Part shown: positions 9,329-18,338 of the stretch, in pieces
How positions within the stretch are numbered: the stretch's first letter is position 1
How the letters are laid out: each line of letters begins with the position of its first letter
Assembly (NCBI RefSeq): GCF_016102285.1
Contig: NZ_JACFOY010000001.1
Coordinates: 124,001-188,000 of the forward strand
Origin: Bartonella sp. M0177
GTDB taxonomy: Bacteria > Pseudomonadota > Alphaproteobacteria > Rhizobiales > Rhizobiaceae
Length of the DNA: 64,000 nt
Direction: 5' to 3'
Position numbers and translations under genes: made by a program
The notes under the pieces: generated by a model
Seen by the model: only the letters and a program-made list of their open reading frames with translations
What the model was told of the DNA's origin: nothing
Databases searched by the model: none

Positions 9329-10993
9329 TTATTCGTTGACGAGTTTTCCGGCGAGCGCGTCGGCAATCAAGTCCCGCGTTTCATTAATGCCATAAAGAGC
9401 AATGAAAGAGCCGAAACGCGGTCCCCGTTCCTGACCAATCAGAACTTCATAAAGCATTTGGAAAAATGAAACAGAAACACCGGGCCCCCCGTCAGGGCTT
9501 TTCTTATTGTGGTCCTGATAGCGTTCTGTCACACGGCCAATGTCGAGAAGTGCATTTTGAATTGTGTGGGCATCAGCATCTTCTGGCAAGTGTGCAAGCG
9601 TTTTATCAATTTTTTCCAAAGTTTCGCGCTCGACAGCATCGGGTGCACGGAATTTTTTCGTCGGCTTGACGAAATCATTGAAATAGCGGATGGCAAAACC
9701 GACAAGGCTGTCGAGTTCGGGCTGGTTTTCAGGTGTAGCACCTTTGGCATAACGCGAAATAAAGCCCCATAGGACATCGGCATTTTCTGCATTCGATGCA
9801 CTGACCAGATTGAGCAACATGGCAAAGGGTACCGGTAAATCCACTTTCGGCGGATTGCCATTATGCATATGCCAGACAGGATTGTTGAGCCGGTCTTTCC
9901 AACTTTGCTTCGGATAGGCTGAAAGAAAACTATAATATTCGTCAACAGCCTTCGGTATAACATCGAAATAAAGCCGCTTGGCAGTTTTGGGTTTCTGATA
10001 CATGTAAAGGCCAAGGCTTGACGTGGGCGCATAGGTGAGCCACTCGTCGATTGTCAGGCCATTGCCTTTCGATTTTGAAATCTTTTGCCCTTTGTCATCC
10101 AGAAATAGCTCGTAATTGAAGCCTTCCGGAGGTGTCCCGCCAAGAATACGACAAATTTTTGAAGACAAAGCCACAGAATCAATCAGATCTTTGCCAGCCA
10201 TTTCATAGTCGATGCCCAAAGCCGTCCAGCGCATCGCCCAATCGGCTTTCCATTGGCATTTGACCTTGCCACCGGTGACTTCGGTTTCAATTTTTTCACC
10301 GGTTTCCGGTTCGATATAGGTGATCGTGCCCTTTTTGGCATCATGGGCAATCATTGCAACTTGCAAAACTTTTCCTGAAACAGGAGAAATCGGCAAGAAT
10401 GGCGAATAGGTCGCGCGCCGCTCTTCACCCAATGTGGGAACAATGACCGCCATGATCTTATCGTAATTGGCAAGCATTTTAAGGAGCGTTTCGTCAAAAC
10501 GTCCCGAAGTATAATAATCGGTTGCGCTGGCAAATTCGTAATTGAAGCCGAAACGGTCAAGAAAAGCGCGAAGCCGCGCATTATTGGCAGCACCGAAAGA
10601 GGGATAATCTTTCGTAAACGGGTCGGGTACCCGTGTTAAGGGTTTCCCGAGATAGGTTTCCATCAATGCACGATTGGGGACATTTTCCGGCACTTTGCGC
10701 AATCCGTCCATATCGTCGGAAAAACATAATAGTTTGGTTTTAACTTTGTTTTCCGTCAACACATGAAAAGCGTGGCGCACCATTGTCGTGCGCGCAACTT
10801 CACCGAAAGTACCGATATGCGGCAAACCGGACGGCCCGTAACCGGTCTCGAACATCACCGTATCAGGGTAGCCCTTTTTTTCGTAACGTTTGACAATCTT
10901 GCGCGCTTCTTCGAAAGGCCATGCTCTGGATTCGGCTGCTGCATCAATGACATCCTGATTAAGATTTTCTGCCACGAAATTGTCTGTTGCCAT
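9329..10993 (-). CDS. lysK: Lysyl-tRNA synthetase, class I
   Basis: This enzyme charges tRNA-Lys with lysine. It is the class I (archaeal-type) enzyme, not the class II LysS of E. coli, as is usual in alphaproteobacteria. The 554 residues carry the HIGH-like motif in [13 protein letters not shown] (His59) and the KMSKS loop as KISKSKGNG near residue 302. The N-terminus [10 protein letters not shown] follows an AGGA ribosome site about 10 bases upstream. It is divergent from the TerB-like gene. Confidence 0.96.
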   Translation of the reverse strand: MATDNFVAENLNQDVIDAAAESRAWPFEEARKIVKRYEKKGYPDTVMFETGYGPSGLPHIGTFGEVARTTMVRHAFHVLTENKVKTKLLCFSDDMDGLRKVPENVPNRALMETYLGKPLTRVPDPFTKDYPSFGAANNARLRAFLDRFGFNYEFASATDYYTSGRFDETLLKMLANYDKIMAVIVPTLGEERRATYSPFLPISPVSGKVLQVAMIAHDAKKGTITYIEPETGEKIETEVTGGKVKCQWKADWAMRWTALGIDYEMAGKDLIDSVALSSKICRILGGTPPEGFNYELFLDDKGQKISKSKGNGLTIDEWLTYAPTSSLGLYMYQKPKTAKRLYFDVIPKAVDEYYSFLSAYPKQSWKDRLNNPVWHMHNGNPPKVDLPVPFAMLLNLVSASNAENADVLWGFISRYAKGATPENQPELDSLVGFAIRYFNDFVKPTKKFRAPDAVERETLEKIDKTLAHLPEDADAHTIQNALLDIGRVTERYQDHNKKSPDGGPGVSVSFFQMLYEVLIGQERGPRFGSFIALYGINETRDLIADALAGKLVNE

Positions 10994-11116
10994 GGGGGTT
11001 TTATCCTGAATTTGAATCGTTTAAGAAAGCTCTATGGCTCAAACAGCTTTTCGTCAATCATTGTAAGAAAAAAACCGGAAAAAACGTAAACGAAGAGAGT
11101 AAAAAGGGAGGGGCTG

Positions 11117-11527
11117 ATGGAAAAACTGACAGCACAAGAAGCGTTGATATATATCATGGTCACAACCTCTGCCGCTGATGCGGCGGTGAGCGACGATGAA
11201 CTGGAATTGATTAGCGAAATTGTTGCGCGTTTTCCGGTTTTTAGAGGGTTCGACCGGACGCGGCTTGATCAATTGGCTGCAAAATGTTGTTCTTATCTCG
11301 CTCTTGAAGATGGAATTGAACAAATACTTGAAGTGACCGGCAAGGCACTTTCTCCAAAGCTTCGCGATACTGCTTATGCTCTCGCCGTCGAAGTTGCGGC
11401 AAGCGATCTTGATGTCCGGCAGGAAGAATTGATGTTTTTGCAAATTTTACGTGACCAGTTCGAGCTTGAGGATTTGACTGTTGCGGCAATCGAGCGTTCG
11501 GCACGTATCCGTTTCAGAAAAGCCTGA
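11117..11527 (+). CDS. TerB-family (tellurite resistance-like) protein
   Basis: This is a 136-residue all-helical protein resembling the TerB fold. Signs are the acidic metal-site-like patch AAVSDDELELISEI near residue 22, and the repeat-like second half with VAASDLDVRQEELMFL near residue 95. TerB-fold proteins are found in stress and metal-response settings, but no other ter gene is present here, so a tellurite function should not be assumed. A strong AAGGGAGGGG ribosome site lies 5 bases before the ATG. It has no signal peptide and should be cytoplasmic. Confidence 0.8.
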   Translation: MEKLTAQEALIYIMVTTSAADAAVSDDELELISEIVARFPVFRGFDRTRLDQLAAKCCSYLALEDGIEQILEVTGKALSPKLRDTAYALAVEVAASDLDVRQEELMFLQILRDQFELEDLTVAAIERSARIRFRKA

Positions 11528-11646
11528 AGATACATAGTCAAGAAAAAAGAGAACTGAACCGCTAGAATTCATTCCGGCTAAGAGTGGCCTAATTTTTAAT
11601 TCGAAATAGGCTTTTCGATTTATTTATTTCAGTCAATTACCGAACG

Positions 11647-12234
11647 TTATTTCCTGAATGGTGAATATATTCCCGGATCCTGATCGTCTTCCGGATTGGC
11701 GGTGAGGTCATCACTCAAACGCGTTTGCTTGAACTCTTTTTCTTGCGAATCCAGAAAAGCTTTAAGAGCAGTGCTTACACGTGCGGCCGCATCGCTGTCG
11801 CTATCAATCATAGCATCAAGAAAATCTTTGAGTGAAATACCGATAAGGTCAAATCCGAGATCTTTTTCAACAGCCCGAAGATCATAACTATTTCGGGGAG
11901 AATAGAGAATTTCTTTCAAATAGGCTGCGGCTTCCTGAATTGGCAAACCATGCGGTTTTTCGAGACCGAATTTTTCCGAAAGCACATAGAGAAGCTTTTC
12001 CTCTTCATCCTCGATCTCTTCAGTACTTTTCTGGTTATCCAGAGGTTTGAAGCGATTGGCAACTTGACGTGCACCATTTTCCGCCTGTGAAGAGGTGCTC
12101 GGTGTTACGGCATTGAATGTTTCTGCAAGATTGTCGGAACTTGAATCACCATCGAGATTTTTTGCACGGCGGTTGGTCAGCTCTGTAGCGGCTGCTACCG
12201 TGACATAAAGTTGCACAGGAATGGGTGGTATCAT
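11647..12234 (-). CDS. Hypothetical protein, acidic and helical
   Basis: I do not recognise this 195-residue protein. The first ~75 residues are low-complexity and Ser/Asn-rich (NLDGDSSSDN, STSSQAENG). They are followed by an acidic helix EEIEDEEEKLLYVL and a helical C-terminal region ending QDPGIYSPFRK. There is no convincing signal peptide. The codon pattern and an AGGGAA ribosome site before the ATG support it as a real gene. It is a single gene that diverges from the Lrp-like gene across a 440-base AT-rich spacer. Confidence 0.65.
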   Translation of the reverse strand: MIPPIPVQLYVTVAAATELTNRRAKNLDGDSSSDNLAETFNAVTPSTSSQAENGARQVANRFKPLDNQKSTEEIEDEEEKLLYVLSEKFGLEKPHGLPIQEAAAYLKEILYSPRNSYDLRAVEKDLGFDLIGISLKDFLDAMIDSDSDAAARVSTALKAFLDSQEKEFKQTRLSDDLTANPEDDQDPGIYSPFRK

Positions 12235-12672
12235 GGCAATTCCCTATCCGGCATTGAAAGCCAGAGAATAAACGATTGCGGGAATAGGTGCAATTGATTT
12301 TAAAGATTGATATCCAATAGAAATTATGAATAGGAATTCATAATCGCTTAACATTATAATATTTAGATAAAATACGTTTCGTTGTAATTTTTTAATTCAT
12401 TGGTCTTGATCTCTCTATTCAATTTAAAATTTAAATTGAATATCGGAATTTGTGTTAAATTTTAAAGGTAAAAATATTTATTTTCTCTTCCATTTAACTC
12501 GATAAGAGCCGGACGAAATGATTTAATAAATTATCCTTTTGCAAATTGAAGCGCTCGCAAATGCATTTTAGAGCAGGAGCGGCTTGATGAACATGTTTTC
12601 ATCACTTGAATGAAGAAACTATGTTGATTTCTTCTCGATTTCATGTGTTTGTTTGGCTAAAGGAGAATGAAT
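12235..12672. other. AT-rich intergenic region with two long palindromes
   Basis: This divergent spacer of about 440 bases has no gene. It holds a 9-base-arm palindrome at 12323-12344 (ATTATGAAT / ATTCATAAT around AGGA). A near-perfect 25-base palindrome lies at 12417-12441 (12-base arms ATTCAATTTAAA / TTTAAATTGAAT around one A). Either could be an operator or a cruciform. Confidence 0.55.
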
Positions 12673-12909
12673 ATGAAGCCAATATTTATCCAGTTGCAGT
12701 GTGCACCGGGTACAGCTTACGATGTTGCCGACATACTTTATGAGCGCGAGATCGTTTCGGAACTCTATTCCACAAGCGGTGAATTCGAGCTTCTGGCAAA
12801 AATCTACATCGAAGAAGGCAAGGATATCGGTAAATTCATCAATGACAATATTCTTGATATACCCGGTATCACGCGGTCTTTGACAACGCTCACTTTTACT
12901 GCATTCTAG
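12673..12909 (+). CDS. Stand-alone Lrp/AsnC ligand-binding (RAM) domain protein
   Basis: This 78-residue protein corresponds to the effector-binding half of Lrp/AsnC regulators (ILYEREIVSELYSTSGEFE, then DIGKFINDNILDIPGI), with no helix-turn-helix. Single-domain proteins of this type form ring oligomers that bind amino acids and may act on full-length Lrp proteins. The AGGAG site ends at 12665: the ATG at 12667 is only 1 base away, while the ATG at 12673 is 7 bases away, so I chose 12673. The Cys-rich gene follows 43 bases downstream. Confidence 0.85.
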   Translation: MKPIFIQLQCAPGTAYDVADILYEREIVSELYSTSGEFELLAKIYIEEGKDIGKFINDNILDIPGITRSLTTLTFTAF

Positions 12910-12952
12910 ATCTCTTAACCATGAAAATGGCGAGAGAACACCGGGTCAGCTG

Positions 12953-13315
12953 ATGCAGTCGGTAAAGCATCAATTTTTTATATTTGTGCTCGTTGCCGTG
13001 ATGACAATTCAATCACTTGTCATGGCAAAAGCCGGTGTGCTTGGTGAATATGCTGTTCGCGATGCTTACGGCAGCATTATTTGCACGGCCGCCGGAAAAG
13101 ATCGTTCAGCCCAAGGTCATTTCCCTATCCCTGCTTGTTGCATTGGTGGGTGTATCCTGTCTGCGGCACTTCAAATATCCGGACCGGTTAATGTTGTTCT
13201 TGAAACATCCAACTGTTCAAGCGAGGCGATGGCTGTCATTCGGGTTTTGTTGCTACCCAGCGAGCGGCCATCATTTGTTTACGATGCACGTTCTCCGCCC
13301 CATATAATTTCCTGA
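12953..13315 (+). CDS. Exported Cys-rich protein, DUF2946-like
   Basis: This 120-residue protein has an N-terminal hydrophobic segment (FFIFVLVAVMTIQSLVM) that looks like a signal peptide or anchor. A Cys-rich patch follows: Cys44, then PACCIGGC with Cys62, 63 and 67. This pattern resembles small DUF2946-type proteins found beside copper genes, and a PCuAC copper chaperone follows 119 bases later. A role in periplasmic copper handling is inferred from the cysteines and neighbour only. The ribosome site is weak (GGGTCAGCTG), so the exact start is uncertain. Confidence 0.6.
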   Translation: MQSVKHQFFIFVLVAVMTIQSLVMAKAGVLGEYAVRDAYGSIICTAAGKDRSAQGHFPIPACCIGGCILSAALQISGPVNVVLETSNCSSEAMAVIRVLLLPSERPSFVYDARSPPHIIS

Positions 13316-13434
13316 GCCGATTTACTATCATTTGCCTATTTCCAATTCGGTTCGTCCGATTAAGCAAAGATCTTTGGCAAATGGTCATAAACATCTTCAA
13401 TACGAATTTATGTTTTAAATATCAGGAGTTATAT

Positions 13435-13977
13435 ATGTCTTACGCTTTTCAAAAATGCTCGATTTTAATCAAGACAAGCTTTGCTGTTATGGCAGCTTTT
13501 GCCTGTTTGTTTCTAACCTTTTCACTCGGTAGTGCTTTTGCCAACGATTATAAAATTGGTGATATCGAAATTACCAATGTCTGGGCACGTGCGACCCCGA
13601 ACGGGGCAAAAGTTGCCGGTGGTTTCTTTACCATTGTCAATCATGGTAAAGAAGCTGACAGGCTGGTGTCTCTCTCATCGGAATTATCCGATAAAGCACA
13701 AATCCATTCAATGGAAATGGCTGACGGTGTCATGAAAATGCGTCATCAGGCAGATGGCGTGGTCATTCCGGCCGGTGGAACAGTTGAATTCAAACCGGGC
13801 AGTTTCCACGTCATGTTTATGGATCTCGACAAAACTTTGAACAAGGGTGACGAATTCAAGGCTAAAATGGTTTTTGAAAAAGCCGGCACAGTCGATGTGG
13901 TCTTTACTGTTTCGGGTATCGGTGCACAAGCACCCGATTCAATGCCTGCCAATCATGAAGAACATCAACATCATTAA
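13435..13977 (+). CDS. PCu(A)C periplasmic copper chaperone
   Basis: Proteins of this family carry Cu(I) in the periplasm and deliver it to the CuA centre of cytochrome oxidase. The 180 residues begin with a signal peptide (LFLTFSLGSAFA, cleavage near residue 37), then the PCuAC domain (NVWARATPNGAKVAGGF). The copper ligands His91, Met102, His125 and Met127 are in IHSMEMADGVMKM and GSFHVMFMDL. A His-rich tail (NHEEHQHH) may bind extra metal. An upstream in-frame ATG (13381) is rejected because AGGAG sits 6 bases before 13435 and only that start gives a clean signal peptide. Confidence 0.93.
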   Translation: MSYAFQKCSILIKTSFAVMAAFACLFLTFSLGSAFANDYKIGDIEITNVWARATPNGAKVAGGFFTIVNHGKEADRLVSLSSELSDKAQIHSMEMADGVMKMRHQADGVVIPAGGTVEFKPGSFHVMFMDLDKTLNKGDEFKAKMVFEKAGTVDVVFTVSGIGAQAPDSMPANHEEHQHH

Positions 13978-14014
13978 AAGACTGCTTTTCGAATTAAAGT
14001 TTTCACGAACAAAT

Positions 14015-14047
14015 AAAATGCGTGGCGGAAATCTGTCACGCATTTTT
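14015..14047. terminator. Bidirectional terminator between the PCuAC gene and alkB
   Basis: An AAATGCGTG / CACGCATTT stem has a T-run on both strands. It lies between two convergent genes and can serve both. Confidence 0.75.
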
Positions 14048-14190
14048 GTTGATAAAGATTTTTATTCAGGTTTTTAAAAGCAATTGCCAATTTAAATCCG
14101 TCACCAAGAGAAGTTTTCACGTGAAACGCTATTCCATGATAGGCAAGTGACAGCTTTCAGGAAGAAAGCTTTGCTAGTGATATTTCCAAT

Positions 14191-14802
14191 TCACCCGACA
14201 GGCGTAATACGTCGCAAAGTCAGATTGATACGGCCGGGAACTTTCAAAAGTGTAGAAGTTTCAGGATAAATCCGGTCAACACCATGAAATGCAAGACGCA
14301 TATCGCCGCCGAATATGATGACATCGCCGCTATTTAACCGTAAGGAATGGGTTTTTCCGCCTTTAACAGGCGTTCCGACACGAAAGAGACACGTGTCGCC
14401 CAAGGATACTGAAATGACCGGAGCGGCAAGTTCTCCCTCATCCTTGTCCTGATGCATTCCCATGCGTGCATCCGGCGCATAAAAGTTGATAAGGCAGGCT
14501 TCCGGCGGAGCGGAAAATCCAGATAATTTTTGCCATAACTCTAGGAGTTGTCGGGGAATATCCGGCCAGGGTTTTTGCGTTTGAGGATGCGTTTCCTGAT
14601 AACGATAGCCGCGATCTTTATCGGTGACCCAACCCAGTTTTCCGCAATTGGTTTGCCGGACACTCATCGGCTTTCCGGTTTTCGGCATTCTGGGAACAAA
14701 TAATGGCGCTTGCCGGACAATGTCTCTCACCTCATCAACCAGTTCTTCCTGATCGGTGCGATTGAAATAGTTCGGAAAATAATCAAAGCCGTAAAAATCC
14801 AT
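14191..14802 (-). CDS. alkB: AlkB-type 2-oxoglutarate/Fe(II) DNA repair dioxygenase
   Basis: AlkB removes methyl groups from 1-methyladenine and 3-methylcytosine by oxidation. The 203 residues hold the iron triad His117, Asp119 (MGMHQDKDE) and His173 (AFHGVDR), the NFY motif at 106-108, and the 2-oxoglutarate-binding RINLTLR motif with Arg191 and Arg197. The length is near E. coli AlkB (216). The ribosome site is unclear because AAAGG abuts the ATG. ada and nth are also in this window but about 30 kb away. Confidence 0.95.
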   Translation of the reverse strand: MDFYGFDYFPNYFNRTDQEELVDEVRDIVRQAPLFVPRMPKTGKPMSVRQTNCGKLGWVTDKDRGYRYQETHPQTQKPWPDIPRQLLELWQKLSGFSAPPEACLINFYAPDARMGMHQDKDEGELAAPVISVSLGDTCLFRVGTPVKGGKTHSLRLNSGDVIIFGGDMRLAFHGVDRIYPETSTLLKVPGRINLTLRRITPVG

Positions 14803-15214
14803 CCTTTGAAAATAAACAGACTGTAACGGCTCTTCAAGATGCCGGGCAACATTCGCCTTGCCCTATCTTCAAGAGGAATTGGTTTCTGTTTTTAAAAGCC
14901 TGCATTGGTCAATTTTTGAGACGCGTACGATTTCCATATAGCTTTTTCGAAAATTGCTTCACGCTTTTCCGCTACAGCCTTCCGCTATCCTATGCGACGA
15001 GATTTACGCACTTGTCGGGGATGAGAAAAATACCCACGCATCTTATCCGAAAACCGCTTCACACTTTTCGGGATCGGTTTTTGAGTGCCCACGCATCTTG
15101 TCCGAAAACCGTTTCACACTTTTCGGGATCGGTTTTTTGAGTTCCCGCGCATCTTATTCGAAAACCGTTTCACACTTTTCGGGATGCGCGGGGGTATGTA
15201 GTGTAATAAAATAA
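14803..15214. repeat. Intergenic region holding a tandem repeat array (3 copies, 55-56 bp)
   Basis: Three near-identical units start at 15033, 15088 and 15144, the last ending near 15193. Each unit has a core like CCGAAAACCGTTTCACACTT followed by TTCGGGATC. The inner CCGAAAA / TTTTCGG can pair, so each unit is a small palindromic element with GC-rich borders (CCCACGCATC). A decayed copy lies at 14946-14971. Similar palindromic elements are abundant between genes in Rhizobiales. No protein is encoded; open frames across the array are by-products of the repeat. Confidence 0.85.
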
Positions 15215-15736
15215 TCAAGCCTGATTAAGGTCAGGAATGCGAAGCTTTTGACCGGGGAAGATTTTTTCAGGCGATTTCAACATGGGCTTATTTGCCTCGA
15301 AAATAATCTTGTTTTTGTCGCCATGACCTTTGCCATAAACTTCTTCGGCAATCTTCCACAAAGTGTCACCCTTTTTTACTTCGTAAAAATGTGGTTCTGC
15401 CGATTGTGTGGCGGCAGGGTTTGAAGATGTCTGCGAAGTGCCCGCTTGTGCCGTTTGGTTGCTTGCCGATTTTTGGCCATTCTCAACCTTGAGATTATCG
15501 GTATTGACCGATTCAATGCTGTGAAGGTTGCCAACGGCAAGAATGGCTTTTTCAAGTGTAGCCTGATCTTTGACAGCACCGGTCAGAATTGCTTTGCCGT
15601 TCTCGACCGCGACTTTAACGTTTTCTGTCCCAAGATTAAGGCCATCCAAAGCTGTTTTAATGCTTTGTGCGTCAGGGGCTTGTTCCCCGAGTCCAAGTTT
15701 TTCACCAACCGATTTTACGAAATTAAAAAGTCCCAT
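15215..15736 (-). CDS. BON-LysM domain protein (Kbp/YgaU-like)
   Basis: This 173-residue protein has a BON domain at about residues 22-83 (LTGAVKDQATLEKAI, SIESVNTDNLKV), a Ser/Gln/Asn-rich linker at 88-115, and a C-terminal LysM domain at about 117-168 (YEVKKGDTLWKIAEEVYG, IFPGQKLRIP). The order BON then LysM without a signal peptide matches E. coli Kbp (YgaU), a potassium-binding protein of 149 residues. The longer linker is a difference. A clean AAGGAG ribosome site precedes the ATG. Confidence 0.9.
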   Translation of the reverse strand: MGLFNFVKSVGEKLGLGEQAPDAQSIKTALDGLNLGTENVKVAVENGKAILTGAVKDQATLEKAILAVGNLHSIESVNTDNLKVENGQKSASNQTAQAGTSQTSSNPAATQSAEPHFYEVKKGDTLWKIAEEVYGKGHGDKNKIIFEANKPMLKSPEKIFPGQKLRIPDLNQA

Positions 15737-15855
15737 TGCATTCTCCTTTCAAGAAAATGCGCGTCTTGCCCTTTTGAAGGGGGAGTGGCACATCGTTAGA
15801 GCGGAAACTCGTGTTCCGGCTTTCATTGAAAAGACATAGAGCAGGAATTTAAATT

Positions 15856-16293
15856 TCAATCCGGAGTTACTTTTGAACGAGCCTTTTTCACTTCAGAACG
15901 AATGTTTTTGGCTTTCAATCTTCGTTCGATCGACCCTTTGGTCGGCTTGGTTTTCCGTCGCTTCGGTGGCGGTGGTTCAGCCGCTTTTTTGACGAGTGAA
16001 ACGAGTCTTTCACGCGCATCTTGCCGGTTTTTTTCCTGCAAACGAAAACGCGATGCTTCAATAAGAATTTCTCCGTCTTTCGTCGCTTTTTGTCCGGCCA
16101 ATTTTATGAGGCGGGTAAATATATCGTGGGGAAGGCCTGCCCGATAAGCGAAAAAGCGCAATTGTACAGCCGTGGCAACTTTGTTGACGTTCTGCCCTCC
16201 CGGTCCGGAGGCACGAATAAAATTTTCCGCTATATCGCTTTCGCGTATACGGATTTTTGAATTGATAAAAAGTTCGCCTTTTTCGCTATCCAT
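15856..16293 (-). CDS. arfB: Peptidyl-tRNA hydrolase ArfB (ribosome rescue)
   Basis: ArfB (YaeJ) releases nascent chains from ribosomes stalled without a stop codon. The 145 residues carry the release-factor GGQ motif in ASGPGGQNVNKVAT (residues 32-34). They end in a long basic tail (PPPKRRKTKPTKG, KKARSKVTPD) that enters the empty mRNA channel. This arrangement and length (140 in E. coli) separate it from RF1/RF2. It is a single gene with a weak ribosome site. Confidence 0.94.
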   Translation of the reverse strand: MDSEKGELFINSKIRIRESDIAENFIRASGPGGQNVNKVATAVQLRFFAYRAGLPHDIFTRLIKLAGQKATKDGEILIEASRFRLQEKNRQDARERLVSLVKKAAEPPPPKRRKTKPTKGSIERRLKAKNIRSEVKKARSKVTPD

Positions 16294-16322
16294 TTTTGCA
16301 ATTATAACGTGGATGCGCCAAT

Positions 16323-16352
16323 AAAAAAGCCCGGTTACAAGAACCGGGCTTT
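16323..16352 (-). terminator. Rho-independent terminator of pckA
   Basis: An AGCCCGGTT / AACCGGGCT stem is followed, on the minus strand, by six T. It lies 20 bases past the pckA stop. Confidence 0.85.
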
Positions 16353-16373
16353 CATTTAATTTATTTTTTGAAC

Positions 16374-17969
16374 TCAGGCCTTAGGGGCTGCGTTTTTCAC
16401 TTCATCATCAACATGGGGAATGAATTTCTCGAAGTTTTTGACGAACATGCCGGCAAGCTTCTTGACCTGTTCGTCATAGGCAGCTTTGTCTTTCCAGGTC
16501 GAACGGGGATCAAGAATTTTCGAATCCACTCCGGCAACTGCCTTCGGTACCATAAAGCCGAAATTCTCGTCTTTGCGGAATTCGACATTTTTGAGCGAAC
16601 CGTCCAATGCAGCGTTCAGCAATGCACGGGTTGCCTTGATCGGCATACGGCTACCAACTCCGTAAGGACCGCCAGTCCAACCGGTATTGATGAGCCAGCA
16701 ATCAACATGGTGTTCGGCAATTTTCTTGCGTAACAAATTACCATAAACGGAAGGATGACGCGGCATGAACGGTGCGCCAAAGCAGGTCGAGAAAGTTGCT
16801 TCCGGTTCGGTTACACCTTTTTCGGTCCCAGCAACCTTGGCTGTATAGCCGGACAGGAAGTGGTACATGGCTTGTGCCGGTGTGAGTTTGGCAATCGGCG
16901 GAATAACGCCAAAAGCATCGGCAGTCAGCATGATGATGTTTTTCGGCTGTCCACCCTTACCGGTTTTACTTGCGTTATCAACGAAATAGATCGGATAGGC
17001 GGCACGGGTGTTTTCAGTCAGAGAACCGTCATTGAAATCGGGTTCACGATCTTTGTCGAGAACGACGTTTTCAAGAATGGTACCGAAACGCTGGGTTGTG
17101 GAATAGATAACCGGTTCCGCTTCGGCAGAAAGCCGGATGACCTTGGCATAGCAACCGCCTTCAAAATTGAAGACGCCATCTTTGCCCCAGCCATGTTCGT
17201 CATCGCCGATCAATGTGCGGCTTGCATCGGCCGAAAGTGTTGTCTTGCCGGTTCCAGAAAGCCCGAAGAAAACAGCAGTATCACCTTTTGGCCCCTCATT
17301 GGCTGAAGAGTGCATCGGCATAACGCCTTTTTCAGGCAAAATATAATTCAATGCGGTGAAGACCGATTTTTTCATTTCACCGGCATAGGATGTACCGCCA
17401 ATCAGAACGATAAGACGGGTAAGATCGCAAGCAATCACTGTCTCGGAGCGTGTTCCATGGCGCTTCGGATCGGCACGGAAAGACGGCAGATTGATAATCG
17501 TCATCTGTGGAACATAGGATTCCAGAGCTTTGTCATCCGGACGGATGAGGAGGTTGCGGATGAAAACGGCATGCCATGCATATTCTGAGGCAACGCGCGC
17601 TCTGATGGAGTTTTCATGATCTGCACCACCGATAAGATCTTCGACAAACAGGTCGCGCCCTTTTGCATGTTCGACAAAATCGGCAAACAACTGGTCGAAA
17701 TGTTCCTGACTCATCGGCTTGTTGTTGTCCCACCAGATATTGGGTTCGGTCTCTTTTGTGCGAACGATAAACTTGTCTTTTGCTGAACGGCCCGTAAATT
17801 GGCCTGTATAGGCAACAAGCGCTCCCTCGGCTGTCAATTTCGCTTCATTGCGACGAATTGCTTCTTCATAAAGAAAAGGCGGTTTCAAATTATAATAAAC
17901 ATTGCCCAGATCTTTAAAACCGAAGCTTTTGAGTGAAGCCTTTGGATTGAATATACCAGTCTCTTTCAT
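16374..17969 (-). CDS. pckA: Phosphoenolpyruvate carboxykinase (ATP)
   Basis: This enzyme converts oxaloacetate and ATP to phosphoenolpyruvate, the entry to gluconeogenesis. The 531 residues are typical. The P-loop is [14 protein letters not shown], the metal site is GDDEHGW, and the ATP-PEPCK signature [13 protein letters not shown] is intact. The frame extends 21 codons further up, but the ATG at 17969 has a strong GGAGGT site and gives the expected N-terminus MKETGIFN. It diverges from chvI, the conserved Rhizobiales order; in that group ChvG-ChvI is known to influence central metabolism. Confidence 0.97.
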   Translation of the reverse strand: MKETGIFNPKASLKSFGFKDLGNVYYNLKPPFLYEEAIRRNEAKLTAEGALVAYTGQFTGRSAKDKFIVRTKETEPNIWWDNNKPMSQEHFDQLFADFVEHAKGRDLFVEDLIGGADHENSIRARVASEYAWHAVFIRNLLIRPDDKALESYVPQMTIINLPSFRADPKRHGTRSETVIACDLTRLIVLIGGTSYAGEMKKSVFTALNYILPEKGVMPMHSSANEGPKGDTAVFFGLSGTGKTTLSADASRTLIGDDEHGWGKDGVFNFEGGCYAKVIRLSAEAEPVIYSTTQRFGTILENVVLDKDREPDFNDGSLTENTRAAYPIYFVDNASKTGKGGQPKNIIMLTADAFGVIPPIAKLTPAQAMYHFLSGYTAKVAGTEKGVTEPEATFSTCFGAPFMPRHPSVYGNLLRKKIAEHHVDCWLINTGWTGGPYGVGSRMPIKATRALLNAALDGSLKNVEFRKDENFGFMVPKAVAGVDSKILDPRSTWKDKAAYDEQVKKLAGMFVKNFEKFIPHVDDEVKNAAPKA

Positions 17970-18338
17970 AGTACCTCCGCTATTGCCTTTCGAAGCAAAA
18001 ATGCCCCACACGATTGTGAGTGTGCCCTCCAAAAATCAGAAAACGCATTAAATATCAAATATTTAATCGATTTAAAAAAATTTAATTTTTTTAAAAATTG
18101 AGTTAATGAAACTTCAAGCACTGTTTGGCGTTTACAAAATTAAAAATGGAAAGGGTGTTTTTCCTCGGTAAATCAAAGACTTTAGTGAGCTTTGCCACAA
18201 TTTGTACCACATTTGTTTTGCAAAAGCGTTTTCAACACCCATATAAAGAAAATGTATGTTTAATAAGCAATGTGGATGTTTCGAAGGTTTTAAAGAAACG
18301 TTCAAAAAATAAAAACCGCAAGAAAGAGTCGGAAAACT
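17970..18338. promoter_or_regulatory. Divergent pckA / chvI control region
   Basis: The 369 bases between two divergent genes must hold both promoters. A 9-3-9 palindrome (ATTAAATAT-CAA-ATATTTAAT) lies at 18047-18067, about 80-100 bases before the pckA start, and is a candidate operator. The flanking DNA is AT-rich. An open frame at 18125-18385 runs into chvI out of frame and is not considered a gene. Confidence 0.5.

Noticed and set aside
11117..11527. Tellurite-resistance operon
   Set aside because: Only a TerB-fold protein is present; no terC, terD, terE or terZ is nearby.
15033..15193. CRISPR-like array
   Set aside because: The repeats are directly adjacent with no variable spacers, and there are no cas genes.
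14916..15214. Open frames across the repeat array
   Set aside because: They translate the 55-bp repeat itself, overlap one another and have no ribosome site.
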